From: JAGOUA01 sp964645655
Lineage (GTDB): Bacteria > Patescibacteriota > Patescibacteriia > 2-12-FULL-60-25
Reading direction: 5' to 3'
Length of the DNA stretch: 64,000 nucleotides
Assembly (NCBI GenBank): GCA_964645655.1
Contig: CAZXZS010000002.1
Location: 231,525 to 295,524, forward strand
Position 1 is the first letter of the stretch. Every line of letters starts with the position of its first letter. Shown one piece after another: positions 26,163 through 34,158 of this stretch. A program made the position numbers and the translations under genes. The notes below the pieces were generated by a model, which saw only the letters and a program-made list of their open reading frames with translations, ran no database searches and was not told the origin of the DNA.

Positions 26163-27515
26163 ATGCCGTTTTTCCATGCCGCGCCCTTGCGCGAAGCCCG
26201 CCGCCTGATGCAGGAAGGCGGGCCATTCACCTTCATCACGGGCCGCGCCGGGACGGGCAAAAGCACCCTCCTCAAGCAATTCCGCGAGACGACGACCCTG
26301 GTCGCCCCCGTCTTGGCGCCGACAGGGGTCGCCGCCCTGAACGTCGACGGCGAGACCATCCACCGGTTCTTCCGCTTCTCGCCGGGCATCACGGTCAAGG
26401 ACGCGCGCAAAAAAGGGAGCCTCGCCATCGAGCCCGCCATCTACCGAAAGGCGGACCTGCTCATCATCGACGAGATCTCGATGGTCCGGGCCGACCTTGT
26501 CGATTGCATGGACCAGTTCCTGCGCGCGATCCGCAAGAGCAACAGCCCATTCGGGGGATTGCGGATCGTCGCGATCGGCGACCTGTACCAGCTCCCGCCG
26601 GTCATCGCCGCCGCCGAGCGCGAGGCGTTTTCGCGGCTGTACGATTCCCCGTATTTCTTCGCTTCCCATGTGATGAGGGAGTTGCTTGCGGCGGGCGATG
26701 TCTGCTTCGTCGAACTGGAGAAGGTGTATCGCCAATCGGACCCGACGTTCGTCGCGTTCCTGAATGCGGTGCGCACCAAGACCATCACGGCTGCGGACCT
26801 GGCCAAGCTCAATGCCCGTGTCCGCACCGTGCCCGAAAAGGACGCCATCGTGCTGACGTCCGTGAACGCGCTCGCCGATGAGCTCAACGAGACGCGCTTG
26901 GGGCAGCTGCGCGGCGACCCGGCGACCTTCCGGGGGACCTTCACGGGCGATTTCCCGGAGCGCGAGGCCCCCGTCCCATCGGAGCTGCGCCTCAAGAAAG
27001 GGGCCCGCGTCATGTGTACCGCGAATGACCAGGCGAACCGGTTCGTGAACGGGAGCCTCGGCGTCGTCATGGGGTTTGCCTCTGGCGTCGAAGACGGGGC
27101 GGGCGAGAAGGGGGAGGCGGAGGGCCCCGCTCCTGATCCGGGCGTCATCGTCAAGCTCGACGAGGGCGGCACGGTCACCATCTCGCCGCATACCTGGACG
27201 ATCTATCGCAGCGGCTATGACCGCGCGACGAACACGTTGGACCAGGAGAAGCTCGGCAGCTTCACCCAGGTCCCGCTGAAGCTCGCCTGGGCGGTGACGA
27301 TCCACAAGAGCCAAGGGAAGACCTTCGACCGGGTCACGATCGACCTCGGCGACGGGGCCTTCACGACCGGCCAGACGTATGTGGCGCTCAGCCGCTGCCG
27401 CTCGCTTGACGGGCTCGCGCTCAGGCGGCCGGTGCGGCTGCAGGACATCCGGGTGGATGGCTCCGTCGTGGAGTTTATGCGGATATTGCGGGAGGGGAGG
27501 GCGTTGGGTGGGTGA
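26163..27515 (+). CDS. Pif1/RecD-like SF1B DNA helicase
   Basis: 450-aa ATP-dependent 5'-3' helicase of the Pif1 type. Motifs in order: I GRAGTGKSTLLKQF, Ia LAPTGVAALNV, GETIHRFF, II LLIIDEISMVRADL, III AIGDLYQLPPV, KVYRQSD, a C-terminal SH3-insert region, V AWAVTIHKSQGKTFD and VI YVALSRCRSLDGL. Such helicases act in replication fork rescue and G-quadruplex unwinding. The start is set by CTGACA (26127-26132), 17-bp spacer and extended -10 TGG-TACCGT (26150-26155); ATG lies seven bases later, so transcription should start at the AUG. Confidence 0.93.
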   Translation: MPFFHAAPLREARRLMQEGGPFTFITGRAGTGKSTLLKQFRETTTLVAPVLAPTGVAALNVDGETIHRFFRFSPGITVKDARKKGSLAIEPAIYRKADLLIIDEISMVRADLVDCMDQFLRAIRKSNSPFGGLRIVAIGDLYQLPPVIAAAEREAFSRLYDSPYFFASHVMRELLAAGDVCFVELEKVYRQSDPTFVAFLNAVRTKTITAADLAKLNARVRTVPEKDAIVLTSVNALADELNETRLGQLRGDPATFRGTFTGDFPEREAPVPSELRLKKGARVMCTANDQANRFVNGSLGVVMGFASGVEDGAGEKGEAEGPAPDPGVIVKLDEGGTVTISPHTWTIYRSGYDRATNTLDQEKLGSFTQVPLKLAWAVTIHKSQGKTFDRVTIDLGDGAFTTGQTYVALSRCRSLDGLALRRPVRLQDIRVDGSVVEFMRILREGRALGG

Positions 27516-27678
27516 GGGGGGTGGCCGCGATGGGTGGCTGGGGTGCTTGCGGGGCGTTGAAGCATCGGCACGCCTATTTGACGCGTTCAGGCGTTTATAT
27601 CCGCACGGGCTGGATATGGGTTTTTGTACGGGGAAGGCTACCCAGCTTCAACCTATGGGCATATGCTGACGGTGTCGT

Positions 27679-27996
27679 ATGCGTCCTCCTTTGTTTCAAA
27701 AGCGGTGGCTCCTGTGGGTCGTGCTCGCGATCCCGTTGCTCGTTTGGCTTGCTTGGTACGTCTCGACCTACGTCCAGCGCCAGCGCGAGGCGATCCTTTT
27801 GACGGCGACCGTCAAGCTGTCCTGTCCCGCTCCCGAGATCCGTATCGGTCCGAGCCATCAGGAAGGAGATGGGCCGAGCGAGTTCCGCGTCGAGGGATGC
27901 GGCCGCAGCGTGATGATTTTTTGTGACGATGACGGGTCAAGGCGGGGCGTGATCGGGCAGTATTTCGCGTTTGATATCAGCTGTCGGGTGCCGTGA
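27679..27996 (+). CDS. Small membrane-anchored hypothetical protein
   Basis: 105 aa with one N-terminal membrane helix (WLLWVVLAIPLLVWLAWYVS) and an extracytoplasmic domain with four Cys (LSCPAPEIRIG, EGCGRSVMIFCDDDG, FDISCRVP), likely two disulfides. TATGCT 11 nt before ATG suggests a leaderless transcript. It is the last GC-rich gene before the composition step at about 28.0 kb. Function unknown. Confidence 0.65.
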   Translation: MRPPLFQKRWLLWVVLAIPLLVWLAWYVSTYVQRQREAILLTATVKLSCPAPEIRIGPSHQEGDGPSEFRVEGCGRSVMIFCDDDGSRRGVIGQYFAFDISCRVP

Positions 27997-28095
27997 AAAA
28001 AAAGGGGGGGCTTGGCCACGGGGGCGTTTCGGATCTTGATGGGAACGGACATGTCGGTTATTCGATGTATTCGGTCGGTTGCAATTGATCTAAAA

Positions 28096-28124
28096 GAAAA
28101 CCCGTCCTTGTCGGACGAGTTTTC
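28096..28124. terminator. Bidirectional terminator at the composition boundary
   Basis: GAAAACCCGTCC/GGACGAGTTTTC with one mismatch, between convergent genes. Confidence 0.8.
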
Positions 28125-28194
28125 TTATGGCAGGAGCTAATGGAAAGCATCAGAATGCTAGATGTTCCCCGAACCGACCTCTCCCTAATGAAAG

Positions 28195-29961
28195 CTAAGA
28201 AGTATTCAGCTTTCTAGCCTCGGCTAAGTTGATTCTGAACTTGTATCCATGCTTGGCGAGAAGGCCTAAAAGCTCTTGGCCGTTCAATAAGGTAACGGGC
28301 TCATTCTGAGCAAAGGCGTAAGCGTCTGCACCATACGAGCTCGTAGTGGCAAGGATGCCCCTTGAAGCACCCTCTTTCTTAACCACCGCACACAGGTCAC
28401 GCACAGCACTAACATCGACAGTATTGGTATATCTCTTGGCTTGGATAATAAACTTTCCTCCCTTGATCGGATCTGGGTCAAAAACAACAGCATCAACCCC
28501 TCTGTCACGGCTTGCTTGAGTAACCTTCACTTCGGCTCCTTTGTCAGCAAACTCTTTCTCGAAGAGCTCGGCAATCAGACTTTCAAAATCTTGCCAATCC
28601 ATTGAGGCGAGGTTGGTTTCTTTACCGAGCTTCTCAAGAACCTCTTTGGTCTCAATAAAACGCTTATCCTTTTTATTCAAGGACATTGTAGGGGTAACAG
28701 GAACTATATCAACGAGTTTTCCGGCTGTTTTTCCCTTCAAGTTAATGAAAGCACTTAGCGGGTCTAGCTTGGTTAGATTTAAAGCAAGAATGGGCTCTTT
28801 TTCGGCAACCAAGGATGCTGTATATGTTTTTGTCTTTACTCCGGTTCTCGGGTCATCGAACTCAACCCAACCATTTACGACAATGAGTTTGAGAACGCCC
28901 GCAACATCATTCCTAAATACTTCGTAAGCAACTCGTAGAATAATGGCTGGATGCACCTTGGGCGCGAACTCCTTCAGCTCTTTCTGATTCAAAGGCTTCT
29001 TAGTGGATCCGTTCTTTGACTGTACGTGTTTATAGATTTGATTATGAACCACATCGGGCAGACCAGCTTCAATTATCGCTATACCTTGCTCTGGATCAAA
29101 ATCGATATCCCATTGCTTCGGAAACGATTTGGGGAGAGTAATGCGACTTACGATGTAGTTCAATCTTTCAATTACCTCGGCTTGGGAGCCCTTTTCGTAT
29201 CCCTTCAAGATCTCATTAAAGAAACGCCTATTATCTTGATGCGCTTCCGCATCCATTTTCAGGCTTTCGTTGTAACTGCTTATTTCCTTATTCAGTCTCT
29301 CAGCATCACCGCTCTTGAGCGTTGATTGAAAAGTTGGATAAGGAGAATGTTTCGCTCCAAGTGTTAGAAGCTCATCTTCCAAAACTCCCCAACTTTTTTC
29401 ATTGGGCAAAAGTACAACGTCAAGATCATTTAGAAAAATATCTCCTGAGCCATCAACTCTTTGGAGGTCTCTTAGACTAAGTGGCTGGACTTTATTCTCT
29501 CGTAGATCTTGTAGTTCATTATGCGTCCTCTCTATATCACGTTCAAGTTTTCTAATCTCATCCTTCCTCTTTGAGAAGAGCTTCTCTATCTGATCGGACA
29601 GCTCGACCCATTGAGCAGGCGCATTCATTCTCCAGGTACTAAGGTAAGCGCTATCCGGCCTAATACTGCTCGCCCCCTCAGCGATACAAATCTCATTAAG
29701 ACAGTCTCTAACCTTATTTTCTACGTAGTAGGACCGATATGAGTCCGACTGAATGGTGGCGGCAAAGCCCTCAATAATATCCAAGTTCCGTTCAAAAAGA
29801 GTCTTCGTCGAATCAATTGCGCGATCCCCGTACTTTGATTGACGCTCTTGATTCAGCTTTTGGTTTCTAGTGTGAGCGGATAAAGCGTTGGAGGCGCCTT
29901 CAAAAATCTTGAGGATGAGCCATATAAAACCAAAGAGGATCAAAATAGCTATTTCTGGCAT
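28195..29961 (-). CDS. Membrane-anchored Mrr-like restriction endonuclease
   Basis: 588 aa. The N-terminus is a hydrophobic helix (AILILFGFIWLILKIF), followed by a long coiled-coil/helical region (residues 60-190) and an unassigned middle. The C-terminal 130 residues are an Mrr_cat PD-(D/E)xK domain: MDWQDFESLIAELFEKEF, VTQASRDRGVDAVVF with the catalytic Asp, FIIQAKRY (the QxK arm), and SRGILATTSSYGADA. Mrr enzymes cut modified foreign DNA. First gene of the lower-GC accessory region. Confidence 0.85.
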   Translation of the reverse strand: MPEIAILILFGFIWLILKIFEGASNALSAHTRNQKLNQERQSKYGDRAIDSTKTLFERNLDIIEGFAATIQSDSYRSYYVENKVRDCLNEICIAEGASSIRPDSAYLSTWRMNAPAQWVELSDQIEKLFSKRKDEIRKLERDIERTHNELQDLRENKVQPLSLRDLQRVDGSGDIFLNDLDVVLLPNEKSWGVLEDELLTLGAKHSPYPTFQSTLKSGDAERLNKEISSYNESLKMDAEAHQDNRRFFNEILKGYEKGSQAEVIERLNYIVSRITLPKSFPKQWDIDFDPEQGIAIIEAGLPDVVHNQIYKHVQSKNGSTKKPLNQKELKEFAPKVHPAIILRVAYEVFRNDVAGVLKLIVVNGWVEFDDPRTGVKTKTYTASLVAEKEPILALNLTKLDPLSAFINLKGKTAGKLVDIVPVTPTMSLNKKDKRFIETKEVLEKLGKETNLASMDWQDFESLIAELFEKEFADKGAEVKVTQASRDRGVDAVVFDPDPIKGGKFIIQAKRYTNTVDVSAVRDLCAVVKKEGASRGILATTSSYGADAYAFAQNEPVTLLNGQELLGLLAKHGYKFRINLAEARKLNTS

Positions 29962-30347
29962 AAAAATTGCTTATATCTTACATGAAATTCCCGAGATGGA
30001 CTACACCTCATACGCTAGACACGCTTTCTTGATAGCAAAACACTCATCGGTTGATGAGTGTTCCGCGTGGCAGGGCGGCACGGTCTGGAACTCGCCGTTT
30101 AGGGGAGTTTAAGGGGATTTGAGACGAGTGGTGCAGGGACTCCGGTCATGGGGTAAATGAGACAAATAAGACAATATTGAAGGTGGCTTTTCTCAGGGTT
30201 TGATAGGCGATTTTGAGCCTAAGATTAGGTGTGGTATGCAAATGAGACGGGCAAACGCCTCTGTCTCATTTGGGTAGACTTTTAGTCCCTTTAAGGGCGC
30301 TTTACAGCTGTTCACGATGCTAATATTATTTTGGTTGTCGTTGCTTG
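29962..30347. other. Gene-free stretch with a 10-bp inverted repeat
   Basis: No convincing gene. A perfect inverted repeat CAAATGAGAC...GTCTCATTTG (30239-30248/30263-30272) has a further AAATGAGAC copy at 30156-30164, which could be operator or iteron sites. The hairpin ACACTCATC-GGTT-GATGAGTGT (about 30029-30050) and one copy of the 19-bp direct repeat also lie here. Confidence 0.5.
30131..30149 (+). repeat. 19-bp direct repeat, copy 1 (candidate att site)
   Basis: GTGCAGGGACTCCGGTCAT, identical to 46722-46740. A related 17-mer (CAAGGGACGCCGGTCAT, two mismatches) sits at 37656-37672 just before the serine recombinase start. Direct repeats of this size flanking a recombinase-bearing segment suggest attachment sites, not proven. 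Confidence 0.55.
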
Positions 30348-30658
30348 AAAACTGGCGAGGATAAGCCTCGGTGACCTTCTGGATTATTAGAGATCAGGAG
30401 CCTTTATTCCCCCTCGACAGATGCTTCTGGCGTTTGTCGTGGGGGCGGCATTAAAGGTCGACTGTCTCCATTTATTCAGATAGCGCAACGAAGTTTATGC
30501 AAAATCGCAAAACTAGTGCGCGCGTCGCGAAGAAGGCCTCAAGCCTCCTGCGCAAAAGTCACAAACCGGCCGTGAAAGCGGTAGCGGCAAGTGCGCTTTC
30601 CCAACGTGCGCCTAAGCGGGGCAAGAAGTAATTCTTGACCTCATTCCTCGCCAGTTTT
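30348..30658 (+). repeat. 14-bp inverted repeats bracketing a small basic ORF
   Basis: AAAACTGGCGAGGA (30348-30361) and its exact reverse complement (30645-30658) enclose 283 bp. Inside is a long hairpin (CCCCC-CGACA ... TGTCG-GGGGG, about 30410-30452) and the 44-aa basic ORF. Could be one folded RNA, a miniature mobile unit or a structured operon leader with terminator arm. Confidence 0.6.
30497..30631 (+). CDS. Small very basic protein (44 aa)
   Basis: MQNRKTSARVAKKASSLLRK...VAASALSQRAPKRGKK, net strongly positive, no hydrophobic core. It resembles a widespread family of short hypothetical proteins with repeated Ser/Ala/Lys and a SALSQ motif. Likely nucleic-acid-binding or unstructured. 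No Shine-Dalgarno; the ORF lies within a structured, inverted-repeat-bounded segment. Confidence 0.55.
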   Translation: MQNRKTSARVAKKASSLLRKSHKPAVKAVAASALSQRAPKRGKK

Positions 30659-30711
30659 TAGGGATGGAAGACTTCAAAATGGTTTCATTGTTTCAATAAG
30701 AGATTTCTCGG

Positions 30712-31218
30712 CTATTTTAATAGTCTTGCCTTCATAAGCTGAATACTCATTGCATGCGTACTTACAAGATACATCCTTGCGAGGGTTGGAATGTCTTTCG
30801 TCTTCTTTGAATCTACCTTGAGAAATTTTGTCGGCATGAGAAGCTCGCCCGCAAACAAGTTCGCCTCAGTTTCGTTATGCGTGCCGTCATCTTGCTGTTG
30901 GTTGCATGGATGCCCCATGAGTAGATGTCCTATTTCGTGCGCGATCGTGAATCGCCGTCGACACCAGGGATGTTTCTCGTTGTATCCAATGAGGGCGTAG
31001 TCATTGTCTATTTCGGCTGAACGGTAAAGAAAACCGGATAATGTATTTGAGAAGTCTGAAGACGGTGATACCGTAAGATCCCTTGATTGTTGAAGGTATT
31101 CAATGATTATTTTTAATGAGACGGGAACAGACGTAATGGCAGCATCCCGAATCAAGCCCTGTGCCAAGACTTTCGATTTATTTTTATGAGGACCTAGGTC
31201 AAGCGTTTCGTTTTCCAT
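30712..31218 (-). CDS. ImmA/IrrE-family metallopeptidase
   Basis: 168-aa zinc peptidase with RRFTIAHEIGHLLMGHP (HExxH) and the downstream ETEANLFAGELLMP Glu ligand. ImmA-type enzymes cleave a partner XRE repressor to derepress mobile-element genes. Its start overlaps the end of the XRE gene by 20 bp, so the two are cotranscribed and translationally coupled, matching the known immR-immA arrangement. Confidence 0.92.
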   Translation of the reverse strand: MENETLDLGPHKNKSKVLAQGLIRDAAITSVPVSLKIIIEYLQQSRDLTVSPSSDFSNTLSGFLYRSAEIDNDYALIGYNEKHPWCRRRFTIAHEIGHLLMGHPCNQQQDDGTHNETEANLFAGELLMPTKFLKVDSKKTKDIPTLARMYLVSTHAMSIQLMKARLLK

Positions 31219-31549
31219 TTTTACGGTTTTGTTTTGCCAACGCTATAAAACGGAGAATAGCGGTTTGATCCTCCGCGCTCAAGTCTTTTTCTGCGCGCAA
31301 AGCGAATGTAAGATCAATCTTTTCTTCCTCGAGCCCAAGGAAAAACTTCACAGAGCGATGGAATATTTTTTCTAAGCGGACTAAGTTTTCTGTTGAGATA
31401 CTTCGTTCACCATTTTCAATCAATGATATTGCAGTTGATGATTCGAAGTTGAGTTGTTTAGCCAAATCCATCTGAGACATGTTCATGTCTTCACGAGCAG
31501 TCCGGATACGCGCTCCGATCAATTTGTCTGAATTGTCGTTACTTTTCAT
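31199..31549 (-). CDS. XRE-family repressor (ImmR-like)
   Basis: 116 aa with an N-terminal helix-turn-helix (IGARIRTAREDMNMSQMDLA, FESSTAISLIENGERSI) and a helical tail likely targeted by the ImmA-type protease. ATG at 31549 is preferred: TTGTCA-N16-TACAAT ends six bases before it, i.e. leaderless. Expected to repress the divergent promoter and its own. Confidence 0.9.
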   Translation of the reverse strand: MKSNDNSDKLIGARIRTAREDMNMSQMDLAKQLNFESSTAISLIENGERSISTENLVRLEKIFHRSVKFFLGLEEEKIDLTFALRAEKDLSAEDQTAILRFIALAKQNRKNGKRNA

Positions 31550-31606
31550 ATTGGCATTGTACATCAACAAAACGATTTGACAAGGTATTTGCCGTTTTGA
31601 TAAAGT
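31547..31606. promoter_or_regulatory. Overlapping divergent promoters with operator dyad
   Basis: Minus: TTGTCA (31583-31578), TACAAT (31561-31556). Plus: TTGACA (31577-31582) with a -10 near 31599-31606 (GATAAAGT). The two -35 boxes share bases. The arms CATCAACAAAACG and CGTTTTGATAAA around them form a dyad suited to XRE binding, so repression would act on both directions at once. Confidence 0.7.
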
Positions 31607-31681
31607 GATTACACGCATTGAAATGTTCTACGGGGCAGCGGAACATTCGGCGCTTAAAACTTCTTTCTTCTGCCCTGTTCT

Positions 31682-31996
31682 ATGATCCATCCGTTCCAAG
31701 GACCTTACTCATACGATAGTCAGACGGTTTCTAACTGGCAAGATCCGCCAATTGGCGTCTACTACTGCGGCGTTCTGCTTCCCAATGGTGTGTTGGTAAC
31801 TTACTACGTCGGTCAAGCTGTTGGTGAGGGTGGAATTCGTAGCAGACTGCTTCAGCATCTTGGTGAACCAAAATGGCGTGATGTGACGCACTTCGGTTTT
31901 GTTGCTTGCGATAACGCGATTGAAGCTCAACGTCATGAGTCTCAAGAGATCCTCCGATGCAACCCTAAGTACAATGTTCAGGGAAAACGATACTGA
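31682..31996 (+). CDS. GIY-YIG-like nuclease domain protein
   Basis: 104 aa. GVYYCGVLLPN and TYYVGQAVGEGGIRSRLLQHL match the GIY...YIG strands and catalytic Arg helix, followed by EAQRHESQEILRCNPKYNVQ with the Glu and Asn. Compact size resembles stand-alone GIY-YIG nucleases of mobile elements. Expressed from the divergent promoter controlled by the XRE/ImmA pair; followed one base later by the DUF2188 gene. Confidence 0.75.
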   Translation: MIHPFQGPYSYDSQTVSNWQDPPIGVYYCGVLLPNGVLVTYYVGQAVGEGGIRSRLLQHLGEPKWRDVTHFGFVACDNAIEAQRHESQEILRCNPKYNVQGKRY

Positions 31997-31997
31997 T

Positions 31998-32216
31998 ATG
32001 CCAAACCAACACGTTGTAAAACGAGACGGCGACTGGGCGGTACGTAAGGAGCACGCTGATCGCGATACGCGCAGATTCGACACTCAGGCGGAGGCGATCC
32101 AAGCGGCTCGAGAAATCGCGATCAATCAAGGTTCCGAAATGTTTATCCACGGACGCGATGGAAAAATCCGCGAACGAAATACCTATGGAGACGATCCAAA
32201 TCCACCAAAAGGTTAA
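31998..32216 (+). CDS. DUF2188 protein
   Basis: 72 aa: NQHVVKRDGDWAVRKEHADR, DTQAEAIQAAREIAINQGSE and MFIHGRDGKIRERNTYGDDP are the full DUF2188 pattern (two similar beta-alpha units). Role unknown, common on mobile elements. ATG lies one base after the preceding stop, so it is in the same operon. Confidence 0.85.
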   Translation: MPNQHVVKRDGDWAVRKEHADRDTRRFDTQAEAIQAAREIAINQGSEMFIHGRDGKIRERNTYGDDPNPPKG

Positions 32217-32577
32217 GAACGACATGATGGAGCTCGTCGATCGTACCGAGGGTAAAGACGTCGACATTGTCCTCACCGACATCACGTTCCATTCAACGGA
32301 AGCATGTCATCCCACTTCTTTCGCGCGTGGTGTGCAGAAGGTGATTACGAACGGCCGTCCCGGGCGTGCCTACTATAATAATTCTATCAAGAAGTTGGAA
32401 GATGGTAACTTCAGGGTAGAGCTACCGATGCTTGAAGGGCTACAGGAAGTCGTCGAGAAGGCTAAAGCCAAAGGTAAGCGAGTTCGTTTCTTCATACCTA
32501 AGAAAGGTTTACCCATGCTTCTTGGCGAAGATGCGCAGGAAAAAGTGAAGGCCTTGAAAAGACAGGGGAGGTTGTGA
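32185..32577 (+). CDS. Hypothetical protein (about 130 aa)
   Basis: Unrecognised; contains DVDIVLTDITFHSTEACHP, NGRPGRAYYNNSIKKLEDG and KRVRFFIPKKGLPMLLGED. Candidate starts are 32158, 32185 and 32224. The first two overlap the DUF2188 gene; 32224 has AAAAGG about 11 nt before it. Last gene of the small operon started at 31682. Confidence 0.65.
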   Translation: METIQIHQKVKNDMMELVDRTEGKDVDIVLTDITFHSTEACHPTSFARGVQKVITNGRPGRAYYNNSIKKLEDGNFRVELPMLEGLQEVVEKAKAKGKRVRFFIPKKGLPMLLGEDAQEKVKALKRQGRL

Positions 32578-32619
32578 TTCAGTGTGGGTAAGTTCGTTTA
32601 CATTTTTATACCTCAGTGG

Positions 32620-32760
32620 TGTATAGCTCATTTCGGCGAAAGCCGATGGGAGGCGCAGCAATGCGTCGAAGAGGCTTAGCCTCGGTTGTGCCCGCTTCGT
32701 AGAGATTGTAAGAAGTCTTTTTAGATATTCATGCCCTCTCTACGGAGCGGGCACTTTTTG
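32620..32760 (+). ncRNA. Candidate structured RNA ending in a terminator
   Basis: Consecutive hairpins: TCGGC-GAAA-GCCGA (32633-32646), CGCA-GCAA-TGCG (32654-32665), GAGGC-TTA-GCCTC (32671-32683), then a 17-bp stem GTGCCCGCTTCGTAGAG (32688-32704) pairing with 32738-32754 with one G-U, and a T5 tail. Two GNRA tetraloops in a row are hard to explain by chance. Could be a riboswitch-like leader of the methyltransferase gene or a separate small RNA. Confidence 0.55.
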
Positions 32761-32796
32761 TTTCCCGCTCCATTTTATTCTTAACGTTTTTGCCCT

Positions 32797-34158
32797 ATGG
32801 CAACACGTGAGTCATCTGTTCCCGACGGTCTCTTAATTCAATATGTCGCGGTAGGCGAGCTGCATCCCGCTCCATACAACCCGCGCACGTGGTCCAAAGA
32901 GGCGAAAGACGCTCTCCGTGAGAGCATCAAGCGATTTGGGTTTATTGATCCTGTGATCTGCAACAACGCCCCTGGGCGTGAGGGGCTCATTATCGGAGGT
33001 CACTTTCGCGTAGAGATTGCGAAGGAGCTTGGAATCGCTGAGATTCCCGTGGTCTACCTAAACATTCCAGATCTCGAACGAGAAAAGGAATTGTGCATCC
33101 GTCTTAACAAAAACACGGGTGAATTTGATTGGGATTTGCTCGCGCAATTCAACGAAGCGTTCTTGAAAGATGTTGGATTTTCGAGTGAAGAACTTGATCA
33201 GATTTTCGACCTAGATGACGTGACGCCGGAGCAATTCGATCTAAATAAAGAGCTGGCCAAGCTTGATATCAATCAGATCGATGTGAAGAAGGGCGACGTA
33301 TACGACCTTGATGGCTCGCGATTGATGTGTGGTGATTCAACCATCGAGGCCGATATATTGAAGCTCTGCGAGGGACACAAGATCGGTTTTTGTTGCACCG
33401 ATCCGCCCTATGTTTTGGATTATTTGCACGGCAAAAAGAAAAATGGCGAAGCGGTGACAGGCTTTGGGTATAAACGCGATCGGCGTTATCTCGAAACCGA
33501 TTCTCTTCCGGACGACTTCACGGAAAAATGGATGGCCAATGTAAGTAAGGTTCAGCATGAAAATTTCTCCATCTTAGTTTATGAGAACTGGAAGAATATT
33601 CGTTTGATCTGGGGTGAAATGGAAAAACATTGGAAGGTAAAGAACATGATCGTGTGGCACTTAGAAAACCGTCACCAAAACTTTGCCGCCAAGTACAAGT
33701 TTTTCTCCAAGCACGACATCGCGATGGTCGGCGCTTCTCCTGACGTAGATGTCGAGTTCAATCACGAAGAGGAACAAGACGGTTTGCAGGAACTATACGA
33801 AACCGCGCTTTTCGCTATTAGCGGAAAACCACAATGGGAACCGTATGCGAAAGGGAATAAAAACTGCCCTACCGACTTTATCGAATTTCGTGCATCTGAC
33901 GAAAAGCATTCTGGACAGGGAATCATTTTCGGAACGAAACCGATCGAAATCCTCATCCCATATATCAAAGTACTCACCAAGCGTGACGATATCGTCCTCG
34001 AGCCATTTGGTGGGAGTGGGTCCACTTTGATTGCCTCAACAAAGATGAAACGTCGCTGCTTCATCATGGAAAAATCGCCTGTCTACACGGAGGTCATCAA
34101 AAAACGCTGGGAGAATACGACCGGTAAGAAAGCGGTAAAAATCTATGGAGCCGCCTGA
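32797..34158 (+). CDS. ParB-domain N6/N4 DNA methyltransferase
   Basis: 453 aa. The N-terminal ParB/Srx-like domain (VAVGELHPAPYNPRTW, FGFIDPVICN, GLIIGGHFRVEIAKELG) is followed by an amino-methyltransferase with the catalytic FCCTDPPYVLDYL (DPPY) and SAM-binding LEPFGGSGSTLIASTKM. This fusion is typical of prophage and mobile-element methyltransferases, which mark the element's DNA. It overlaps the small terminase gene by 14 bp. Confidence 0.93.
   Translation: MATRESSVPDGLLIQYVAVGELHPAPYNPRTWSKEAKDALRESIKRFGFIDPVICNNAPGREGLIIGGHFRVEIAKELGIAEIPVVYLNIPDLEREKELCIRLNKNTGEFDWDLLAQFNEAFLKDVGFSSEELDQIFDLDDVTPEQFDLNKELAKLDINQIDVKKGDVYDLDGSRLMCGDSTIEADILKLCEGHKIGFCCTDPPYVLDYLHGKKKNGEAVTGFGYKRDRRYLETDSLPDDFTEKWMANVSKVQHENFSILVYENWKNIRLIWGEMEKHWKVKNMIVWHLENRHQNFAAKYKFFSKHDIAMVGASPDVDVEFNHEEEQDGLQELYETALFAISGKPQWEPYAKGNKNCPTDFIEFRASDEKHSGQGIIFGTKPIEILIPYIKVLTKRDDIVLEPFGGSGSTLIASTKMKRRCFIMEKSPVYTEVIKKRWENTTGKKAVKIYGAA

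Noticed and set aside
25806..27314. Long minus-strand open frame opposite the Pif1-like helicase
   Set aside because: A GC-rich shadow: low-complexity Arg/His/Gly composition, no domain, and it covers a gene with a full set of helicase motifs.
30348..30658. Retron or tmRNA interpretation of the inverted-repeat unit
   Set aside because: The only reverse transcriptase is the DGR enzyme 20 kb away, and none of the tmRNA consensus ends or tag pattern is present.
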